Shown: positions 58,138-64,000 of the stretch, one piece after another
Layout of the letters: every line of letters begins with the position of its first letter
How positions within the stretch are numbered: the first letter of the stretch is position 1
NCBI RefSeq assembly: GCF_020080835.1
Contig: NC_058165.1
Span: 12,955,961 to 13,019,960 of the forward strand
DNA length: 64,000 nucleotides
Source: Cotesia glomerata
Taxonomy: Eukaryota > Arthropoda > Insecta > Hymenoptera > Braconidae
Direction of reading: 5' to 3'
Notes under the pieces: generated by a model
Database searches by the model: none
The model's input: only the letters and a program-made list of their open reading frames with translations
What the model was told of the DNA's origin: nothing
Translations under genes and position numbers: made by a program

Positions 58138-60588
58138 ATTTTTAATATTTAAAAGTATAATTGTAATTATTTTCGTATTAATTTTTATTCTTTACTTTTC
58201 ATATCAATTTTGCGTTCATCAGTATCTTTATTATTGTTGTTATTATTAATTTGTTCATTTAATTTATTATGTGACCGATAATGTCAAATATGTAAGGTTA
58301 TTTCTTGGAAGAGATATACGGCATTTTTAATTAGTATGTTACATATTTTGTTAACATTTTCATAATGAAATATTATGAGAAAGTCAATTTCAATGATACG
58401 AATAACAAAAAATAATTTTATAAAAAAAGTAATTGTCAAAAGAAATAAATGGTAACTACGAGTAATTAAAATAATAGATAGTTGCTATCACGTAGAGGAG
58501 AACGTATTTCTGAGCTACGAATAATTATTTACATTTTTATAGATTTTTATCAACTTTAACACCCAAGAAAAAGCCAACATTTATTTTTATGATCTGTATG
58601 AATATTATTTTTTTTTAATTTCTTTTAATAATTTTTATTTCCGATCTAAACGTTTTTCTTTGTAAATTGATATTCTCATTTATTGGAAAATTATTTTTTT
58701 TTGTATACTGTTTTCATGATTAAAGTTATGATTATTAAATTTTAATAGAAACGTTAACTATTATAATTATTTTACCGTCGTTGAAAAATTAATTTTATTT
58801 GCCATTTTAGATTATTTTACAATAAATTTTATTTCTATTCACTAAGTCTGTAGTATTTTCACACCTTACAATGAAAATGAGGTTATGTATCAGACAAAAA
58901 TATGTTGTGCCTAAATTTTATAATATAATACGCTATATAAATTTTTACTTACCAAATAATCAATAAATCAACAATGCAACAACAATGTTGCAAATTATAA
59001 AAAATGTGCGGATAATTAATATAAATAATTCTGATAAACGACGTTGCTGTTAGCAGTCCAAAAATGGTCGTCTAATTCTGATTTCTGGTACAACAACAGA
59101 GCTAAGTCACTTGACCACCAGGGGGATACACAAAAAAAACTATTTTCTCGTATGAATAAAAAAAAAATTATATCATTAAAAAAAGAGATTGATATGAATA
59201 ATGTAAATAATTGAATAATACTTAAATTGAGAGACATCTGGTAATTTTTAAAATTTTTTTAACAAATAAATTATAGCAAGAAAATTTTATTTAAAAAATT
59301 CATCTTGAGAAGCTCTCATGAATTATAAATGAGATTTTTACATTAAAAAATATTTACATTACTTTTAAAAAAATGTGACTGCCATTTAAATTTTTGGGTA
59401 ATAAGAGGAAATGAAACTTATTGAAAATATTTCAGGAAATATGTGAATAACTTATAGCGAACCCGAACAATTTGTATTTTTGAGACGGATAAAATTTTCT
59501 GGAAATTTTGTTTCCAGTGATTCCTGTTAGTGCTAGTTCTTTTGCGATTGCACTTGACAATTTTTTTATAATTTAGGTCTGACTAAAAAAAATAACCAAT
59601 AGTTACCGTCACCTGCATTATAATAGCTGTAAAAGAACGTAGTATCTTGGTTTATAGTCAGTTTAATATATACAGTACAAAAATTATAATTACATTGAAA
59701 ATTATAGTATTGCAAAATATATACTGTAAAAAATTTTCAAAGTGAATACGGAGTGATTTGAGAGCAAATGCAGAGTGGATAATTTTTAGTTGATTGGACT
59801 CCGACAGAAATAGCTATCACTCCGAGACAGATTTAATTTATATATAAATGAATATATATTGATATGTATTGAATATATTCATAATAGAATTGACGGAGTG
59901 AATTCATTTCTTTTATTAAATAGAAATTAAGAAATAGTCGAAGCTTATTTAAAAATTAAAAAATAAATTTTTAGATTTTTAAAAATACAATTGTCTACAA
60001 AATTTTTAATTTCAATATAAATTACAATTTTAAAAATATTTTTATACTGATGAAAAATTTTTTTTAGAAATTTTTTCCAATTTTCAAAGGCAAAAAAACT
60101 ATCGAAATCTTTATTTTTTCCTTTTTAGATATTTTTTGTTATAAATGCGCCGTAAAAACAAGCAGAATAAAAAAAAAATGATAAAAAATGTTAATTTTTC
60201 ACCCAGTTATGGCCTTAAAATGGGATTAATTCCACTTGTAAATAATAATCGGAATTTCTTTTAACAGAGCAAAAAAATTTTTTTCTAAACACAAAAATTT
60301 CTTTTTTTTACTTTAATTTGTTCATAATATAGACTTTTTTCGAAATTTAAATTTTCTTTGAGATTTGATTTTTTTTTAAGTTTTCTATACTGACAAAAAA
60401 GTGATATTGGAAAATTTTTCTTAATTTTGAATTTTTCTAAAAATTTCAATGTTTTACAAAATTTTAATTTTTTTGAAAATCAGACTTTTTCTCATTCAGT
60501 TCTTTTTCTTTAAGAATTCGATCTTTTTGTGTAATTTTCTATACTGAAAAGAAAATAATTTTTTTTTTTTTCAATTTGAATTCCTTAT
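57967..60588. other. AT-rich spacer with (ATT)n microsatellite at 58085-58136
   Basis: No gene recognised. The promoter of the repeat-protein gene should be at its left end, but no clear TATA or initiator stands out. Confidence 0.45.
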
Positions 60589-61525
60589 TATATATGGGGT
60601 ATTATATGCCAAATCGACCACTTTTGAACTCAACCCCTTTAGATTGAGCTGAAACTTTATCATTTTTATCTACCCTTCGAAAAACATTTTTAAGAATTTT
60701 TGTCCAACCCAATAAAAGTTTTGAATTTCCCAAAAAAGTGGCTTTTTTATTTCCAAATAGCCATAACTTTTTTAGACATTGACCTTTGGGTACTTTTTTT
60801 TTTTAAATTTTTGTTTTTGAATAAATTTCTCGAAAAAATCCACAAAAAAAATTAAATATTGTCAATTCTATAAAATAATCGGGTTTTTTGAAAAAAAAAA
60901 ACCGTTATTTTATCAAAGTTGGCCACGTTTTTTTTTATTTTTTTTTTTTTTCTCAATAAAAACTTCAATCAATTTGACAACTATTCCCGCTCATCCTGGG
61001 CAGGGCCGATTTTTTTTTATATTTTTTTTATTTAATTGAAAATAAAAATTTTTATTATTTCAGAAAATTTGACAATTTTTTTTTCAATTAAATAAAAAAA
61101 ACTAAAAATTCGGCCCTGCCCGGGATGAACGGGAATAGTTGTCAAATAGATTGAAGTTTTTTTTGAGAAAAAAAAATTTAAAAAAAAGTTGTCAACTTTG
61201 AAAAAATAACGATTTTGTAAAAAAAAAAACGATTATTTTATAGAATTGATCATATTTAATTTTTTTTTGTGAATTTTTTCGAAAAGTTCATTCAAAAAAA
61301 AATTTAAAAAAAAAAAAGGTACCCAAAGGTCAATGTCTAAAAAAGTTATGGCTATTTGAAAATAAAAAAGCCACTTTTTTGGGAGATTCAAAACTTCTTT
61401 TGGGTTGGACAAAAAAATTTTCAAAAATGTTTTTCAAAGAGTAGAAAAGAATGATAAAGTTTCAGCTAAATCTAAAGGGGTCGAGTTCAAAAGTGGTCGA
61501 TTTGGCATGGAATACCCCATATATT
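60589..61525. mobile_element. 0.94-kb foldback element with ~430-bp inverted arms
   Basis: TATATGGGGTATT and AATACCCCATATA mark the ends. Inside, CAAATCGACCACTTTTGAACT, ATAGCCATAACTTTTTTAGAC and CATCCTGGGCAGGGCCG are all mirrored around a centre near 61055. TA-rich ends suggest a mariner-like TA target, though this cannot be proved. Non-coding. Confidence 0.9.
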
Positions 61526-62099
61526 GACAAAAAAATTTTTTCCAAAACTTCTTTTTTTTTATACTGATAAAAAAAATGTTTCTTTTCACTAAAATTTATA
61601 TTAGACTGACAAAAAAAAATTTAGTACACGAAATTTGTTTCAGCAAAATAAAAATTAATTTTAATCTAAGAACTGAGAAGCTTATAATAAAGTAACAATA
61701 ACATATAATGATTGTAAATTGTTGCTCGGATAATGTTAACGGTGTCTGCGTCCAAGTCATCGATTTGATTACAATCGAACATCCCAGCACTGATTCTTAC
61801 GGTTGCTCAATTTCTTGAGCCCACTTTTACTGCCTTACATTCTTCACAATCTCCTTTTTTTCTATGTCCAATGAAAATTCCAAGTAGTTTCTGAAGGTTT
61901 TTAATGTTTTATCAATGAATTCAACGGGTTTTCATAAAATTACGATATTATTTGATACGGATGAAATAAATGTATAATTACCTCCTTTTTGACCAAAACT
62001 CCATCAACAGCAGCTCGACCCATTTATCGTCTCCCATAAGTAGCTGAGAACTGCTTAATTCAATTATTTTAAAATATCTCATCATACTTGGTTCCTACA

Positions 62100-62536
62100 G
62101 CACCCGGGGAAAAAGATTTAAATCTGACCAGATATAATTATATCTGGTCAGATCTATTGATATCTGATCAGATATTGGATTGGAGATATAATCAGATCTA
62201 GTCATATCTGATCAGATCTAAACAGATATCACTATATCTGGGTTGAAAAATACATCAGACATAAAAAGATTTTATTATATCTGGCCAAATATATTTGTTA
62301 ACTATTAATAAATACTTATAAACTATTTTAATAAAATTACTTTCCTCCCGAATATATATTTATTGAATGTTAAAAGATTTTTATTAGAATTTAATAAATT
62401 AAATAATTGTTTTCTGATTATATCTGGTCAGATCTCGTCAGATATAGACAATTTAAAGATCTGGTCATATCTGCTAAGGCAGATCTGGCCAGATCTGTGT
62501 ATATATGGCCAGATCTAATCCGTTTTTCCTGGGCAA
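62100..62536. mobile_element. Palindrome-rich MITE (TATCTGGTCAGATC units)
   Basis: Ends CACCCGGGGAAAAAGATT and an imperfect mirror TTTTTCCTGGGCA. The interior has a dozen or so copies, in both orientations, of ATCTGGTCAGAT or ATCTGATCAGAT, which are themselves palindromes. Confidence 0.75.
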
Positions 62537-62578
62537 CCTTTTCAACCTATCTGTTGCATTTTCATTCGTAATTTATCT

Positions 62579-62651
62579 CTAGACTGGTCACCCGTATAAC
62601 GTGACTCGCTACAGTCCGAGCGAGAAACTAAAAAAGAGGTGACCAGTCTAG
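62579..62651. repeat. 73-bp hairpin with perfect 14-bp arms
   Basis: CTAGACTGGTCACC pairs with GGTGACCAGTCTAG. Confidence 0.6.
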
Positions 62652-62902
62652 GATTATAATAGACTAGCTGTTCTTTGTCTCCTTCGTGGGGTAATATCGT
62701 ATTGTATTTTTAAATTCGAATTCAAGTTTTAACTGAAAAATTTTCTTGATTAACTTGCAGAGATAAAAATATCATTAAAACTCATTCATTATTTATTCAT
62801 GGAATTATTGTGGTTAATACTTTTCATAATTTTTAATGTTCCAGTATTATTTTAATATTCCAGTGAATTTTTTATTAAAAAATAAAAAAAAAAAAATAGG
62901 AA

Positions 62903-63563
62903 AACGGTTGACCCTGAAGGCCATCCCTGCAACTTCCCGCCAATTCTATACCTAAACGCTTGAAATTGCACTTATGATGTTTTAGAGCTCTTCGAGTTAT
63001 TAATACAATTTGTGTATTATTTTGAGCTCTCCGAGCTCAAAAAAAAACTTTTGTATGCTTTTCAGCTCTTCGAGCTCAAAAGTTTGATAAAACAATATTT
63101 TTTTAATTTTCAAATCGCAATAACTTTTGAATGAATGATCCGATTTTCACTCGGTTGGCGGCATTCGACGCAGTTTTTAAAGTTCCATAAAAAATTTTAA
63201 GTTTCATAAAAATGAATTTATATCGACAGAGTGGAAAAATTCGGAGTTAATCCGAAAAAACGCTTTTTTCGGTTTTCTTTCATCAACGATAACTCACGAA
63301 CGAATTAACTGATCTTGACCGGACTGGCGGCGATCGACGTAGTTTTTTTTATGTTAAGAGCTGATTAGTTTTTGAAATTGATCGATGAAGCCGCTCAAAA
63401 GATATTTCGAAAAAATCATTTTCGAAATACTTTATTTTTTTAATTTCTCAAAATCTACCGAACGAAATTAATTAGAATTTCGACGAAATTTAAAGGTAAT
63501 GATCTGCTTTGGATCGCCACTTATCTTGATCCGTTTGGTTAAGCCGTTCAAAGGTTATGAGAG

Positions 63564-63619
<56 letters not shown>
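62903..63619 (+). repeat. Dispersed repeat family copy, plus orientation, ending in (AC)n
   Basis: Begins CGGTTGACCCTGAAGGCC, contains GAGCTC hairpins near 62990, 63022 and 63065, a GATAACTCACGAACGAATTA block and a GTTCAAAGGTTATGAGAG block, and ends in (AC)n at 63570-63618. It is the best-preserved copy here. Confidence 0.75.
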
Positions 63620-63620
<1 letters not shown>

Positions 63621-64000
63621 GATACCATCGAGGGAATAGTTAGGACAGCTTTGTAGGACCTCAAAACGTTGAGATCTGATGAAAATCCGATTTTCGCAAA
63701 ACGGAGTAAAACCAATAACTTCTAGAATTAAAAAAAATTTTCAATTTTCCTTCGGCGGAAAGTTAAAAAAGTAATTATCCATTTGAAGAAAAAATTTTTA
63801 ATAAAAAATCAAGTATCGAACGATTAAATTAAATTTTTTGATTGAAAATTTTTTAATTTTATTTGAAGTACACATAATTTCAAGTATTCCGAATATTCCT
63901 GACGGTTTATAATTGAATTTATTATATAAATTTTACACGAAATTTATAATTTATATTTTTTACGAATGATGACGAAAATAGTAGCCAAGTTTTAATGGCA
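63620..64000. other. AT-rich sequence to window end
   Basis: No feature recognised. Confidence 0.4.

Overview
The window looks like nuclear DNA of an insect. It is very AT-rich, its genes have introns with GTAAG donors, and it holds a P-type transposase, Helitrons, a tRNA-derived SINE, fragments of non-LTR elements, solo LTRs and many foldback elements. The short capsid and protease remnants resemble Polinton-like copies I associate with hymenopterans, so a parasitoid wasp is my guess, but the sequence does not prove it. No ordinary housekeeping gene is visible; nearly everything recognisable is mobile or repeated DNA.

Layout. 1-2,691: a P-element (THAP9-like) transposase on +, two exons, cut by the left edge. 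4,183-9,420: a Polinton-like region on -. It holds an intact small gene of a nuclease-like family, then decayed major capsid, penton-like capsid and adenain-like protease genes. Part of it lies between diverged inverted repeats that each carry a TATA promoter. 8,640-10,070: several short tandem arrays. 10,261-19,245: an R1-like LINE fragment, dispersed repeats, a SINE with 14-bp target duplications, two LTR-like elements (one with a perfect 5-bp duplication) and two foldback elements.

19,340-41,607: a palindrome of about 22 kb. Each arm carries a Rep/helicase Helitron gene (left on -, right on +) and, 5' of it, a five-exon gene for an OB-fold-like protein. A third, diverged copy of that gene sits in the centre beside a 100-N assembly gap. 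Both Helitrons are dead, but from different lesions: point and indel lesions on the left, one indel plus a LINE insertion on the right. The two OB-fold copies also carry different frameshifts. All these genes point outward from the centre, so a Helitron that carried an ssDNA-binding accessory gene is the simplest reading. That is inference.

41,615-56,675: AT-rich DNA dominated by a decayed satellite (unit roughly 190 bp, with longer higher-order periods) and a segmental duplication (48.6-50.4 kb and 54.1-55.35 kb). The two copies keep a 98-bp exon-like block with AG and GT at its edges. 56,676-57,966: a two-exon gene on - for a Pro/Gln/Gly-rich protein with 17-residue tandem repeats, the only gene here besides the 4.2 kb one that looks intact and not obviously part of a broken element. 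57,967-64,000: AT-rich DNA with a 0.94-kb foldback element, a palindrome-rich MITE and a dispersed repeat ending in an AC microsatellite.
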